Origin: Riptortus pedestris
Taxonomy: Eukaryota; Arthropoda; Insecta; Hemiptera; Alydidae
Assembly (NCBI GenBank): GCA_019009955.1
Contig: JADPXZ010000017.1
Coordinates: 1 to 64,000, forward strand
Reading direction: 5' to 3'
Length of the DNA: 64,000 nucleotides
Positions 1 to 12,080 of the stretch are shown here, in pieces (position 1 is the stretch's first letter; the number at the start of each line of letters is the position of its first letter). The notes under the pieces were generated by a model, which was not told where the DNA came from, did not search any database, and saw nothing but the letters and a program-made list of their open reading frames with translations. Position numbers and translations under genes: made by a program.

Positions 1-412
1 AATATTAACGGAGATATTTGCATTTTTATGAAATCTGTGGTCGGGTATAGTTCGGATTAGATCGGCCATTTCCGTCGGCTCAGGTGGGAGGCTTCTTTTA
101 ACCTTACCTGTAGTTTCTAACCTTACCTTACCTTTGTTACTTTGTGAGATTTATGCAAATACTTTCTGTTCATCCGCCCCCCCCTTCTTTAGTTCTTGGA
201 CTACTAAAATTTGAGTAATTAAAATATAAATTATTATTCCAATTCAGAAGCCCTTTCAGTTGGGAATTTATTTTAATTAACTGAAATATTTCTCATTACT
301 GTTTGTATTTAATCACGGTGGTATTGTGTAACCAGTATGCAGATTTCTCTATTGTAAAACTTCATGTGGGAAATCTGCTTAGTTTACGCAGCCCCTGCGT
401 GACGGACTTTTT
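1..412 (+). mobile_element. MITE-A copy 1 (truncated by window start)
   Basis: The first bases (ATTAACGGAGATATTTGCAT) match the middle of the fuller copy at 33424-34104, and the tail at 365-412 is the family 3' end: GGGAAATCTGCTTAGTTT, then a small hairpin ACGCAG-CCC-CTGCGT and GACGGACTTTTT. The same end recurs near 3525, 12122 and 34052. It has no coding capacity. I treat it as a non-autonomous DNA element; the superfamily is not recognised. Confidence 0.7.
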
Positions 413-818
413 AATGTAACCAGATGCTTTGTGATTGAATTTTAAAATAGAAAAAAAGGCTGGTGGCACTGGTGAAAATCACACTAGCAGGATAATCACT
501 TTTCGACTAAGCTCACTATAACGGACGTATTTTGAGTATTTTATTATACTCCCACTCTAAACATATCCACATCCACGTCCGATGAAAACAAAACATTGTT
601 TTAAGCTTGAAATTAGAGGTTACGTGATATATTTGCTAATTGTTAATACAAGAAGAGTAGGCGCGTAGGTTCACTAAGGATTGAAAAATATAAAAAAATT
701 AAAGTATTTCCGTTAATATTAAAGGTAAAAAAAAAAATAGACCAACAGTGGCGATCACCAATTGGAACTTTAAATTGGAGTAAGGCTATTTATATAAACT
801 GTTTTCCATCGAGTCATA
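413..818. other. AT-rich non-coding stretch
   Basis: No gene, repeat-family match or convincing signal was seen here beyond short A and T runs. Confidence 0.5.
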
Positions 819-819
819 A

Positions 820-983
820 TAACAGAGATATATTGAACTTTCGCCCACTCCCCCCTGATCCAGATTTCATTCCTAAATTAATTCGACCTTTATTTTTACA
901 AGAAATGTTTAATAATGGAGTTTGGTATCGATCAAGCATAAATGCGAGGTTATGAAAGCCCGCAAACACACACATATATATAA

Positions 984-1026
<43 letters not shown>

Positions 1027-1105
1027 TTGAACGGACTTTATTTCCGTCATCTCCTTGAAGACATTTTGAATATCGCGCAGCTGATTTCCCTTAAAAAGTC
1101 TGATA
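820..1105 (-). mobile_element. MITE-A copy 2, with (TG)n core
   Basis: Read on the minus strand this follows the 33.4-kb MITE-A copy: the AGCTGATTTCCCT end at 1080-1095, the GAACGGACTTTATTTCCGTCAT block at 1028-1049, and the AACAGAGATATATTGAA and C-rich block at 820-860. Where the 33.4-kb copy has a (TA)n tract this one has a 36-base (TG)n tract (987-1022). The hairpin end is missing. Short open frames here are products of the microsatellite, not genes. Confidence 0.7.
987..1022. repeat. (GT)n microsatellite
   Basis: Uninterrupted GT dinucleotides inside MITE-A copy 2. Confidence 0.95.
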
Positions 1106-2330
1106 ATTAGGTTCCAAGGACTAAAATCAAAGGAATTATCCCTAAAGAAAGTAATTATTAACAGGAAGTAAGTTGCTTTTCAGTGATGTTTACAAGGAAA
1201 TACTAATTAATACGAATGCTTTTATAAAAAATAATTTAATACTTTGATGTTGAAATTTCAAGCACTGAATATAACAAATTATATACTTCTTGGATAAAAA
1301 ATAAATATATATATATCAAGTTTGTTATTGCAATCGTTTCACTAAAAAATTACTTGGTTCATTAGAATATGGAAGCTAGCATGAAGAAATAAATAAAAAT
1401 AAAACTCTTTGATCCTGATATTATAACTTTCTAAATTCTCTGAGGCGTTTCTTGATAAAGCATTTCTTACTTAAATTCATTACCTAAGACAAAGTTTTGA
1501 GATGTATAATAATACTTTACAGAGACAATATTTGAGGTTTTAAGTTTCTTACAGCCATTTTAAGTTCCTTGCGAAATCAGAGCTTGTTAGTCAAGTTGTG
1601 ACTAACCTGTAAAAAGAGGAACAAGCTTGTAGTTTGTTTAATAGATTTTTTTTTTTATATTGTGAGTATAAGTTCCTGTAAAAGTTCAGAGAGCAGGAGA
1701 GGAGGTTATTAAAAATCTAAGGAGAAGATGAAGAAACTCCATTTTACTAAAGGTGTGTTATGGAAAATATAATAAATAATATTTAAGATATTCCTCATGG
1801 TACTGTGTTTCAAAAATGTATTTTAATGTCCACCCTATATATATGCACATACGATTTGCTTTATCGCTTCAATCTGCCAAAGAGTATACAGGTTGAATGG
1901 TAACCTTACAAGTCGATTTTTGCTGTTCGACCTTAGTAATGGGTGCATTCTCGGACAGACAGATGTAGTCATGATGTAGCGAGGGCTTTGAAAGATTTTC
2001 GTCCCGCCTTTAAGTATTTTTTAAGGGTGGGAAAAATATTCAAAACTCATCATATATTCTGCCTTCATCATCCAGCAATTCATCATTGACAAAAGATTAC
2101 ATGAAGAGTTCTCATTTTATTCATATACAAGGTGGAATAATGTACTTTCAAAATTTTATTTGTGAATACGATTCAAGAGCTGATTTGCACTGTACGTTAT
2201 GTGCTTAGACGAACTTGCCTTTGGTGAGCTATGATTTTTCGAATTATTAGCATTAAAAAAAATTGTCAGTTACAGGGACATAAATAAAAAATCAACTATG
2301 CTAAATAACATAAACAATAAACTATTAGAG

Positions 2331-2334
<4 letters not shown>
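1106..2334. other. AT-rich non-coding stretch
   Basis: No open frame of useful length, no recognised repeat and no promoter motif that I would defend. Confidence 0.5.

Positions 2335-2380
<46 letters not shown>
2335..2380. repeat. (TA)n microsatellite
   Basis: About 23 TA units without interruption. Confidence 0.95.
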
Positions 2381-2381
<1 letters not shown>

Positions 2382-2671
2382 ATATCCGTGAGTGCGTATT
2401 GTTAGTTTCAGTGTTAATCTATAGAATCTGGGCTATAAAAACTCTTTAATAATGTCAACGTGCTGCGTAGACTAAGCTTATTACCCATGAGCTGCTGGAA
2501 CACACTTTAAGATCTCATCTCATCATCTATTTTCTATTTCTAAGTAAAACACCGATGAGTAGAAGTGGGGGTTAACTGAAGGCTGAAAAGTATTAATTGC
2601 TCGTTTAATATTTGAGTTACGAGATAATGCATAGAACAGCAATATTAGTTGTATTAAATTCTACGATCTGG

Positions 2672-2872
2672 CACATAATAGCGGAGATATCTTGAATTTT
2701 CGAATCCTCTACCCCTGGCCTCGGAGAAATGTATATACGTTAGTTATGAGCAGACCCATTTTCGCCAACTACTGCGTAGGACTGATGGTCATTAGAAGAA
2801 AGTTTTCGAAAATCGCGTCATGAGTACATCCTCAATAGCTAATTTCACTCATGAGAAATCCGCTATGGAACT
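2672..2872 (-). mobile_element. MITE-A copy 3 (internally deleted)
   Basis: Minus-strand similarity to MITE-A: AGCGGAGATATCTTGAATTT at 2680, the TTTTCGCC block near 2760, and GTCATGAGTACATCCTCAAT with AGCTAATTTCAC near 2817-2850. The dinucleotide core and the hairpin end are absent. Confidence 0.6.
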
Positions 2873-3234
2873 CTAATTCTGATTGGTTAGAGAACAAGTA
2901 GTGGGGGTGAATATGTTTGCTGGTCTGCCATTTGTGGTAAGCTCAGGTACCTACCTAATACCTGTAATAGAAAGGGCGGAGGCAGGTGTTAAACTATATC
3001 AAAATGGTGGAGCTAATACAATCTTAGCCGAGTTTCTATTTGAATAGTGTATTTATGTGTGGGCAGTGCTTTTGTGTGTCTAATATAAAGCGTGGAGGGT
3101 TTAGAAATAGGAGGGGATTTATAACCAACTGCAGTTATATATGAGAAAGACCCACTAACATTTCTTATCCAATGTTAGTGGTTCTTTGGAAATTATCTAC
3201 AGACTTTGCATTTTATGTACTTTTGCCAGAATTC

Positions 3235-3572
3235 CATTCAGGGAAATCAGCTATTGAGGTTGTACTTATTTCGGGATTTTCCTTACAATGACACGAACTT
3301 TTTTACATACGTCCATCTTTCTTACCCAGGAGATCTCGAAAATATTTTTTTGATCTATGCCATACTCGATGTTTAACCGTTTCAGTCAACACTATAGACC
3401 ATAATTGTTATTGGCGGAAATCTGTCCTGGAATAGGTTTAGTTGGGGGATTCAACTAAAGGTTGTACATATAAATAGTGAATATGTGGTCTGGTGTGAAC
3501 ACAAGCGTGTTATACCAGTACATGAGAAATCTGCTTAGTTTACGCAGCCCCAACGTGACGGACTTTTTTTAA
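3235..3572 (+). mobile_element. MITE-A copy 4
   Basis: It opens with CAGGGAAATCAGCTATTGAG and runs through the TACCCAGGAGAT block. It ends with GAGAAATCTGCTTAGTTTAC and GTGACGGACTTTTTT (3527-3570). The terminal hairpin is damaged: one stem strand reads CAACGT instead of CTGCGT. The middle is partly deleted. Confidence 0.7.
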
Positions 3573-4358
3573 AAGATATTATTAATTCTTAATGTAAACT
3601 GAACAATAAATAAAAAACAAAATAATTAAATAGAAAATAAATAATATTAAAGTTTATACACCCTGCTAATATAGGAAATAAGTGAAGAGTCTTTGTAGAA
3701 AGTGTAGATTATAGTGTGTAATATATGTATGTTGGTGTCTTTCAGATGTATAATGACTGAGTCTATGTAATCAGTCTATGGAAGTTGTGCTGACCCGACT
3801 TCACATTGGCCATTCCTTGCTGACCCACGGACACTTAATGACAAACAACTGAACATTTGAGGCGCACAAAAAAAAAAAAAAAATTGTCAGCAGTGTTTTC
3901 TGTTTAAAGCTAAATGATATAACAATTTATAGCTCTAGAAGATACAATAAACAAGCATTTAATACATAATTAGCAACTTGTGTGTTAAAGTTTTATGAGT
4001 AAACACTAGATATAGAAGACTTAAATCATTAGTGCAATGTGATTTTTGTTGATGATTAGGGAGTGTTTTATTATCAGTAAACTGACAAATAATGATTAAA
4101 GTCTTATGACTCATAAGATTACTGTTTCATGACTATATCAGTTGTATGTTTTTTGGCCAATAATTATAAATGACAACTATTAGATATAAAATAATACTTT
4201 TGACTCGACGTGGATAACAAGCGTTTGGCAACGGACATTTTTTATGAGTTTAATTCTGGAACAAAGAAAAGAAAAAAAAATGAATACTTCTCTTAGAACT
4301 GCGGAAATAAGAAATTAACTGGTCTAATACCTATTTACAAAGTATAATTGTTATTGTT
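3573..4358. other. AT-rich non-coding stretch
   Basis: No gene or known repeat seen; a 17-base A run lies near 3868. Confidence 0.5.
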
Positions 4359-4360
4359 AG

Positions 4361-4555
4361 TTATTAACAGCCACTTAATACTACTAATGCTAATTGAGAC
4401 GGGCTATCTACAAGTTCCCACCTAGTTCTATCTCGGGTGGGTCTAAGTATTTTATTTAATGAATTTGTCGTCACTAAATAAATTCCTGTTCATCAGGACT
4501 CTAGGTTTACCCTTTAAGATATCTTATCTTACATGGCTTACCTTAGTCTCACATT
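4361..4555 (-). repeat. tRNA-derived SINE, minus-strand copy
   Basis: Reverse complement of the SINE at 4765-4982. It has the same ATTTAATGAATTTGTCGTCACTA block and the tail complement ending in TTATTAAC. The tRNA-like head, including box B, is degraded. It lies 210 bases from, and head-to-head with, the next copy. Confidence 0.75.
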
Positions 4556-4764
4556 ATTATTGTTGAATGGAAATTTCACTGATGTATTTGGGTTTAATAT
4601 ATATAGACATCTATGGGGGATAAGGTATTGAATCTTTTTGACCTAGTTTGTCTTTCAAAGAATACATTGCAATGTCTAATATATATCTTATGTAAAGCAA
4701 ATTGTATGTTTAAAGTGTCCGGTTTATGTGTACTGACTTAGGAGGACAAAATATTGCATACTTC

Positions 4765-4982
4765 ACTTTCGTGAGCCATGTGAGTTAAAGCGTTGACCTT
4801 AATCTCACACGTTAAACCTAGAGTGGCGAGTTCGATTCCCGCCTGGGCAAAGAAATTTATTTAGTGACGAAATTCATTAAATAAAATCGTTAGTCCCACC
4901 CTGGCTAGAAAAGGGTGGTAACCTGTAGATAACCCGTCCCAATTAGCCTTAGTTGCAAAAAGTGGACGTTAATAAATAAATT
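4765..4982 (+). repeat. tRNA-derived SINE, best-preserved copy
   Basis: The head carries a recognisable box A-like stretch (GTGAGTTAAAGCG, about 4781-4793) and an internal box B (AGTTCGATTCC, 4829-4839) followed by CGCCTGGGCA. The body is shared by all copies (TTTAGTGACGAAATTCATTA; GGTGGTAACCTGTAGATAAC; CCCAATTAGCCTTAGTTGC), and the tail is GTGGACGTTAATAAATAAA. This is the usual SINE plan: RNA polymerase III promoter in a tRNA-like head, family-specific body, A/T-rich tail. At least eight copies or fragments lie in this window. Confidence 0.85.
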
Positions 4983-5185
4983 AATTCACTTTCGTACATT
5001 TAATGGAAAGTCGTTTAATATCATCATAACGATATCTTCAGTCAAATAGTAACATCGTTCCCGATATAAATTACTTAAAAACTAATGCATACTAGAAATT
5101 AAAATTATAAACGTATAATATTCCGAAGCGAGTGATTCTAAATAAAGCGCTGGTTTTGTTTAAGTCCAATGTATAAGCATGATTA

Positions 5186-5375
5186 CTAAGGAGTTGGTCT
5201 TAATCTCATTTGATAAACGTAGATTCTTGGGTTCGATTTTCTCCTAGACAATAGGCATTTATTTAATGACGAACTCTGTCAACAAAATTCTTGGTTTAGA
5301 AAACTGTGTTGACCTGTAGGTAACCTGTCCTCATTATGCCTTAAGAGAACAAATTGGACGTTTTAAATAAAAAAT
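5186..5375 (+). repeat. tRNA-derived SINE, diverged copy
   Basis: Keeps box B (GGGTTCGATTTTCTCC, near 5228), the TTTATTTAATGACGAA block and the AACTGTGTTGACCTGTAGGT block. The tail is TTGGACGTTTTAAATAAAAA. The first part of the head is missing. Confidence 0.75.
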
Positions 5376-7005
5376 ATAATGAGTATAATACTGACTTAAT
5401 TAATTAAATTATTATAATAATTTATTAATTATTTTCTGATGGTGTATTCCACCCATTAAATGAATAAAATAAAATATCGATAAATACATTTAATTGCAAA
5501 TACAAAATGGCTTCAAAGAATATGTAAACAACTTTGACAATCTATCTACATTACATGATATTCATTACAATATATTAAAAAATATATGTTCATAGACATA
5601 TAACTTCCAATTTATCCTATTAAACCTATTTTCTATTCTGGACTAAATATCCGTAATGGTTTAAATTTTCTAACAAAGGTATTTCAATTTGCACTTGTGC
5701 CTATTTGACTTAATGTCGGTGTTTATGAGTCAGTGTGAATCTCTAAAATTGTGACACCTAAATAAATAAATAATGTCTGCTTTATTTGAGTATGTATTTT
5801 GTTGAGGGGTACATGCAGTCTTTGACAGGATGTAGACAGTTATCAAGGGATATGCAATGGGATGGGCACAGTTTGCAAATGCGTCCTTGTGAGCAAATAG
5901 GTGAGGACTAAGTGTGTTAGATATCCTAGAAATTTGTTGAGGACACAAACTTTTTAAGCCTTTTTTATTTCAGATTTTCAGCCTTTTTGATTTATCTCTG
6001 TTTGAGTTCCAAATAAACACACTGTTATACTCTCTCTTCTCGATTCTTCTGTTGCTCGTTGCTCTTATTCTATCTCCCTTTTATCGGACAGAACAGAAAA
6101 ACTTCAATGCATCAAAATTTTAAATGAAAAAGTAAAGTGCACTTAAGGTGTTATCTATACATTAAATTTTTGGTTAAATTTTTTATATATTTCTACTATT
6201 GTACTTACTACTAATATTCATTTTTGTATTTTAAGTTTTAATAATAACATTTTTAAAAAGTTATAGACATAAACAGAATAAAAATATGATTCTTAACTCC
6301 TTCGACTAGGCTGCCTTTTAATAATAGCTTAATAGGTGGCAAATTGGTAACTTCCTTCGTCTACAAATCCAAACAAAGAAACGATAATTGTAAACGAAAA
6401 ATTGAAGAATATTCTATAAATATATTTTTAGGTTAATTGAAAAAAAAAAAAAAATAGTTAAAGAATTCCCTTTACCACTCAGCCATTGGAGACTACGTGG
6501 TTTTTATCTTATCTTCACGTTTAAGATAACAACCATATTTGATTGTGATATATACTATCAGTTGTAGAATATTTTAAATATGTCCTGCACTTATCCTAGA
6601 CTTTTTGTGTAAGTCATTAGGTTCTCAGGAGCTGCGGTGGGTCTTATGAATTTATTCTTGCTGTTGTCTTCTAGGTACCAATACCAAAATATTCTTTTAC
6701 ACTGATGGAACTTCTTATTAACTATTCCCATAATAGATGGGAATTAATAAATCTTGTATCAAGTATTTTAACATTAAAAAAATTAATAAAAGCATCAATT
6801 TAATAATTTATTAAGGAACATTACTTTGCTGAGGCTTTAATACTTGAAGTAAGACTCAAGTTCTTTTTGCCTACTTTCCTTGAGCCCCTTTTAAAGGGAA
6901 AAGATTCCCTTGTCTTTGGATAAAGTTTCCGAAATTGTCGTCATATTAAAAAGGTATAAATAACATTTATGTGCCTAGTGTATATCTATGTCCTGTAAAT
7001 TTTAG
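5376..7005. other. Intergenic stretch
   Basis: AT-rich and mostly featureless, apart from the short cysteine-rich minus-strand frame listed separately. Poly-A runs lie near 6430. Confidence 0.45.
5804..5930 (-). other. Possible cysteine-rich terminal exon (weak)
   Basis: On the minus strand an acceptor-like sequence ending ACACTTAG (about 5931) is followed by a 41-codon frame with cysteines spaced as CSQGRICKLCPSH, then CISLDNC and PVKDCMY, ending at a stop that overlaps AATAAA. A cysteine-dense reading, a branch-point-like CTAAC and a poly(A) signal make a terminal exon possible. The frame is short, however, and its phase does not fit directly with the donor at 7783. The longer 72-residue frame over the same DNA is probably its shadow, or the reverse. 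No family is recognised. Confidence 0.2.
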
Positions 7006-7007
7006 AA

Positions 7008-7390
7008 GTTTTCCCATAAGGGAAAACAGATATTGAGGTCGTATTCATTAGAATAATGTTCACAAATGTCCACCGTACCTACATAGAATGGCGAAAATGA
7101 GGTCCGTTAAAAATTATATATATTTTTGTTTGATCGGCACCAAACTCAATATTTAAACGTTTTATGTAAAACTAAAGATTAAGTTCGTTGACGGTTGAAA
7201 TCGAATATGAGAGAGGGAGTTTATTGGGGGGAACTTCGAAAATCCAAGACATCTCCATTTTTATAAGTCGTATTGAAAACGTCTATAGGACCAATGTTAT
7301 TTAAAATTTAATGTTCTATAAATATTGTTATATTCATGTTTTCTCTATTTTCAATATTAATCGAGATATTTGCATTTTATATTTAAGCCT
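7008..7390 (+). mobile_element. MITE-A copy 5
   Basis: Runs from CCCATAAGGGAAAACAGATA (the degraded start hairpin) through GAAAATGAGGTCCGTTAAAA, TTTTTGTTTGATCGGCACCA and TCGAGATATTTGCATTTTAT, in the same order as the 33.4-kb copy. The dinucleotide core is short. A related tail fragment (ATCAGCTTAGTTTATGCAG) lies at 7695-7714, beyond an A/T insertion. Confidence 0.75.
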
Positions 7391-7570
7391 ACAGTAAACC
7401 CCCTCTTTTTGGTCATCGCTCATAAAATGTACCATGAAACGTTTTATAACAAGCAGAAATGCGAAATATCTTTTTCAATGGACATTTATTATGAAATACG
7501 TTCTAATAGTTAGTTTGATGACGTCATAAATTAAGATTTTATTCACCACCCACGTCTAACTACTTATCGG

Positions 7571-7634
7571 ATTTTTTGTTTTTTTTTTTTTTTTTTTTTT
7601 TTTTTGTTTTTTTTTTTTTTTTTTTTTTTTTTTT
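7571..7634. repeat. Poly(T) tract
   Basis: About 64 bases of almost pure T. On the minus strand this is poly(A) of retroposon type, but no attached body is recognised. Confidence 0.9.
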
Positions 7635-7635
7635 G

Positions 7636-7725
7636 GAAAGTGAGAATACATGTTGAATTGAGATCAGTAGTGTACCATTCCAACATTTTGAAAATCAGCT
7701 TAGTTTATGCAGTGCCCGATTTTTT
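7636..7725 (+). repeat. MITE-A tail-like fragment, related to 8518-8610
   Basis: GAATACATGTTGAATTGAGA with the following AGTGTACC...AAAATCAGCTTAGTTTA resembles 8518-8610 (AACATATTGTGAGTTAAGAT...GAAAATCTGGTAAGTTTA). The two related fragments bracket the candidate exon at 7784-7949. Confidence 0.45.
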
Positions 7726-7783
7726 CTTTTATCAGATATTTGAAAGGGAAGTGTATTTAAGTCTCAGAACATTTTTAACTTAC

Positions 7784-7949
7784 CTTTAAGATTGTGATAA
7801 ACATCTTCAGCGTCAGCTCCGAAGTTCAATTTTCCATCAAGATGTTCCTCTTCGGCTTCCAAACTTAAGGGCTCTAGAGCATGACTTTTCCGAGGATGCA
7901 CAAACATTTTGTTTACTATTATTATTACAGACAGATAATGAGTTAACAT
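7784..7949 (-). CDS. Candidate first coding exon of an unidentified gene
   Basis: Starting at ATG 7949, or at the in-frame ATG at 7907, the minus strand encodes 55 codons and then meets a consensus donor (AAAG/GTAAGT, intron beginning at 7783), leaving phase 1. The reading after the second ATG begins MFVHPRKSHALEPLSLEAEE and is rich in Glu/Asp, unlike the low-complexity noise around it. The longer start adds a short hydrophobic stretch (YLSVIIIV). A TATA box lies about 100 bases upstream. The remaining exons should lie towards lower coordinates, but I could not identify them with confidence. The protein family is not recognised. Confidence 0.45.
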
Positions 7950-8046
7950 TTGTTTGTGTCCTACGAGGCTTACTAATTCAACACCTTTCTGAATTGTACG
8001 TCCTTCTGAAGTTCAACGGAAGCTAAAACATCTTCTTGTTTTTCTC

Positions 8047-8056
8047 CCTTTTTATA
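8047..8056 (-). promoter_or_regulatory. TATA box of the 7.9-kb candidate gene
   Basis: Minus-strand TATAAAAAGG, in the context CGACGAGTATAAAAAGGGAG. A start site 25-32 bases downstream would leave a leader of about 70 bases, containing one two-codon upstream frame, before ATG 7949. Confidence 0.45.
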
Positions 8057-8517
8057 CTCGTCGCTAGTATTTTACGTATTAATTATTATAATTTCAGAAA
8101 AGGGACCAAGAACTACACTCCATTGAACACTCGCTAAAATTATTATACGTAATAATTCAACTAGATAACACGCCGTGCCACTCCCGATCTGGAAACCATC
8201 ACTCAGACCAGCAAAAAAGTGCCATGTCAATTTGTTTACACCCTCCATAACCTTCACAAGCCACTTTTATACTATCTAACCACCCACCACCGAATCCTAA
8301 ACTTGACCCAGTCGTACCACATAAGGAATAAAAAAAATCAAAATATCCCAGTTAGTATGAGTAAGACTGGAAAATGTTATAAAACCAATAACGTTAAACT
8401 ATTGATGCTGTATATTGGTCGTCCAATATCTTTTATCGTAACTCAAATATTAAGCAAGCTATTCTTATTTTAATTTTTTCGGCCTTTTGTGAACCCTACT
8501 CATAGGATATTTACGGA

Positions 8518-8610
8518 AAAATTGGGAACATATTGTGAGTTAAGATCACTACTGTCCACACCAGCAATTGGAAAATCTGGTAAGTTTATTCTTCAACGTA
8601 TTACGAATAT
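8518..8610 (+). repeat. Fragment related to 7636-7725
   Basis: See 7636-7725; it is the second, more diverged member of the pair. Confidence 0.4.
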
Positions 8611-8662
8611 GCCTATTTAATACAGATTTCTAGGGAGGCGAATGTTCCTTGATCACTAAAAG

Positions 8663-8664
<2 letters not shown>

Positions 8665-8700
<36 letters not shown>
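8665..8700. repeat. (AT)n microsatellite
   Basis: Eighteen AT units. Confidence 0.95.
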
Positions 8701-8704
<4 letters not shown>

Positions 8705-9280
8705 TTTTTTATAATTATCCTTTGTTAAATGCCAAGAAATTTACAAAAATCATTCATAGTGTTCCTTCTGAACAGTACAATATTACAAAAAGAAATATAA
8801 AATAAGATTTTCTATTTAAGTAGATGATTCTTATAAATGCCTCCTGCATTCTTATAAATGAAACTGACTAAAAGTAGGCTGTCATATTGGAACGTAGTGA
8901 ATATATCAGTTATTTTAAAAATTTAAATGATCTTATATATTTTATGAAAATATATATATTTATGGATGATGCGTCAAAAATGATCGTAAAAGTCATACAA
9001 TTAATATTTTATGCATAAATATCGTACTAATTTCTCAAAAATACATCAGAATTGTACAAAGAGATTAAAATTTAAAAAATAATAATAAAAAAAAACAAAT
9101 TAGGTTAACGAACACGATTCGTGGATCTATTCAAAGGTAGAAAAAATATTGGTAACAAAAATGAACATAGTTGGTGAATAGGAATTGAATGGTTGAAAAA
9201 GGTAAAGGTTGCTAAAGTTGGTCGTAATGTCATCCTTAAAGGAAGCCATTGCAATATATATAGATTATATTATTATTATT
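8701..9280. other. AT-rich non-coding stretch
   Basis: Nothing supportable was seen. Confidence 0.5.
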
Positions 9281-9282
9281 AT

Positions 9283-9510
9283 TATTAATTATTAACGCCA
9301 TCTTTGTGCTACTACGGGGGTAATTGGGACCAGTTATCTACAGATTACCATCCTTTCCTAGCCAGAGAGGACACTAAGGATTTTATTTAATGAGTTCGTC
9401 ACTATATAAATTTCTTTGTCCAGGAGGAAATCGAACTAGCAACTCTAGGCTTACCATGTAAGATTAAAGGCAACGCATTAACTCACAGGGCTAACCTGAG
9501 CCCTTCATAA
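9283..9510 (-). repeat. tRNA-derived SINE, near full-length copy
   Basis: Minus-strand copy with tail complement ATTATTAACGCCATCTTTGT, body (ACAGATTACCATCC; TTTATTTAATGAGTTCGTCAC) and head up to AACGCATTAACTCACAGGGC. Box B is present as the complement of GAAATCGAACTAGC (about 9428). It is flanked by ATT repeats at the tail. Confidence 0.85.
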
Positions 9511-9514
9511 ATTA

Positions 9515-10830
9515 TAATTAATAAGAAAAGGAAAAATATTCAACGGCCACAGACCAGACGTCCCGTGGGCTTTTTGTATGGAGTCATCAACCATTTCGAC
9601 ATTAAATGCTGATATATTAAAAAAAACACACACACAAAAAAAACACCTAATTCCATTTGTAGCACATTAAATCCGGCCTACAAGAAGAGTAGTCGTTAGT
9701 TATCAAAACAACAAGAGCCATGATCTGTCATAAAGTGTCTGTGTTGTGTCGTTAACCATTTTAACGGGCTCAGCTGGTATCACAACTTCACCCTGACCTA
9801 ATGCCTTTATAGTTCAATAAATCTGTTCTATAACAGCCCTCCTCATAGCTCTAACTCCTAGGGTCATAACTTCTGGAACTGGGCACGTCTAACTACTATC
9901 TGACATCGGTTTGACAAATCCACCTTCCTATGTACAAGGTTCTAGTTCCTAATGAACTCTGAACAGAACATCATTTATTCACAGTGAAATGTCATTCATC
10001 CTCTACAATTAGGCCTTCTCTCAAATTAATTACTAATTAAATTACGCCCATTTATTTACTAAATGAATTACACTAAATCATTTACTATGTAAGGTATTTT
10101 AAATAGGTTACTTTCATTTATTTACTAAGTAACTTACCTTAGCACTTTTACCGAAACACCGGTCTGAGAGGCCGGTAGAGATTTTCATATTTCATGTATT
10201 GGTAGGCCTGCTAATATTGGTGGGCTCTCCACCTCATTAGCTGTGAGTCTTTACTTCGTCTACACTCAGGAAGTGTTTTGGATTAATTTGTCAACGGCAT
10301 TTGACCTTGACTAGCCATAGCTCGTTTCGCTCCAGTCTCGTGTACCTCTTGTTTCGGTTAACTTATATACAAAGTAAAATACCTTCGAGAAAATCCCATT
10401 TTACCTAAATTTTAATAAGTTACAAAAAAGTCTTTAATAAAGAATGACAAATAGTGTAACTTTGTTGGTTTTTAAATCCTTTTGTGCTCCCTATTAAAAT
10501 CTAATTTTATGTTTCTCGGATATTATTTATAGTTTATTGGTATGACTCAGTAGTCATATCTCATGATTTTTCGTTGATATGGTTTCCCAGTAATCTCGAG
10601 TGACAGCCCATGATCTCATATTAATTGGATATAGAGGAAAAGGATGCTAGTTCTCATATTTTCTCGTTGCTGTCTCATATTTATGACTAACCTCATCTTT
10701 TCCAGAACAACAGGCCGGAGCGGTATCTATCTTTTACGTAACTGAAAAGGCATTTACTCATTCAACACCATGATTTATTTCAACCCCAACATGGGTTTGT
10801 TTCATAATAGCCTTGTGGATTGAAGAGTTT
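9515..10830. other. Intergenic stretch
   Basis: No recognised gene. A minus-strand reading around 9745-9870 (including RAMRRAVIEQIY and a QGEVVIPAEP stretch) looks protein-like but contains a stop, matches nothing I know and was not called. Confidence 0.4.
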
Positions 10831-10834
10831 TTAT

Positions 10835-11020
10835 TTATTAACGTCCACTTTGTTCTACTAAGGCTAATCGGGACAGAATTGATAACCTGTTGATACAGGT
10901 TACCACTCTTTTCTAGCCAGAGAGGGACCAAGGATTTTATTTAATGAGTTAGTCACTAAATGGATTCCTATTGCCCTAGCGGGAATCGAACTCACGACTA
11001 GGGGTTTACCTAGTGTGATG
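10835..11020 (-). repeat. tRNA-derived SINE, head-truncated copy
   Basis: TTATTAACGTCCACTTTGTT at the tail end, CAGGTTACCACTCTTTTCTA in the body, and GGGAATCGAACTCACGACTA (box B complement) near 10980. A 10-12 base duplication (AACCTGTTGATACAGGTTAC) sits in the body. Confidence 0.85.
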
Positions 11021-11436
11021 AATTAATTTTTTATAGCTTATTAACTTTGTTAAAGAACTTTTTATTACGCTCACTTCCAAGTGGGACAGTTATTAATGAA
11101 TTTCTGTGAACTTCCACTTATTCAACTGTTAAACGTATCTTACGTTTTGTAAATTATTTTTTAAATAAATAATTGTAAAATAAGCTTCTGTATGCTTTAC
11201 GTTTTCTGCGATGCGAAATATCGTTATGTTACAAAAAGGACTATATTTGAGATAAGTTAAGGTACGAGATTCAGTTAATTTTCGTAGTTGGTCATTATTT
11301 GTTAATTGAAAAAGAATTATAAATAAAAATTTTAATTGTCTTAAAAATAAAATTATGTAAACACAATGTCGGCATAGTTTTGTGAAACACTTTTAAGATG
11401 TGTAAAAGGTTAACAATAAGTTTAAAACTGAATTAA

Positions 11437-12079
<643 letters not shown>

Positions 12080-12080
<1 letters not shown>

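Noticed and set aside
7604..7789. 61-codon frame beginning with a run of Phe
   Set aside because: The Phe run is the poly(T) tract; the remainder has no coding signal.
9745..9870. Protein-like minus-strand reading (RAMRRAVIEQIY)
   Set aside because: An internal stop, no splice signals, no recognised family and no second copy.
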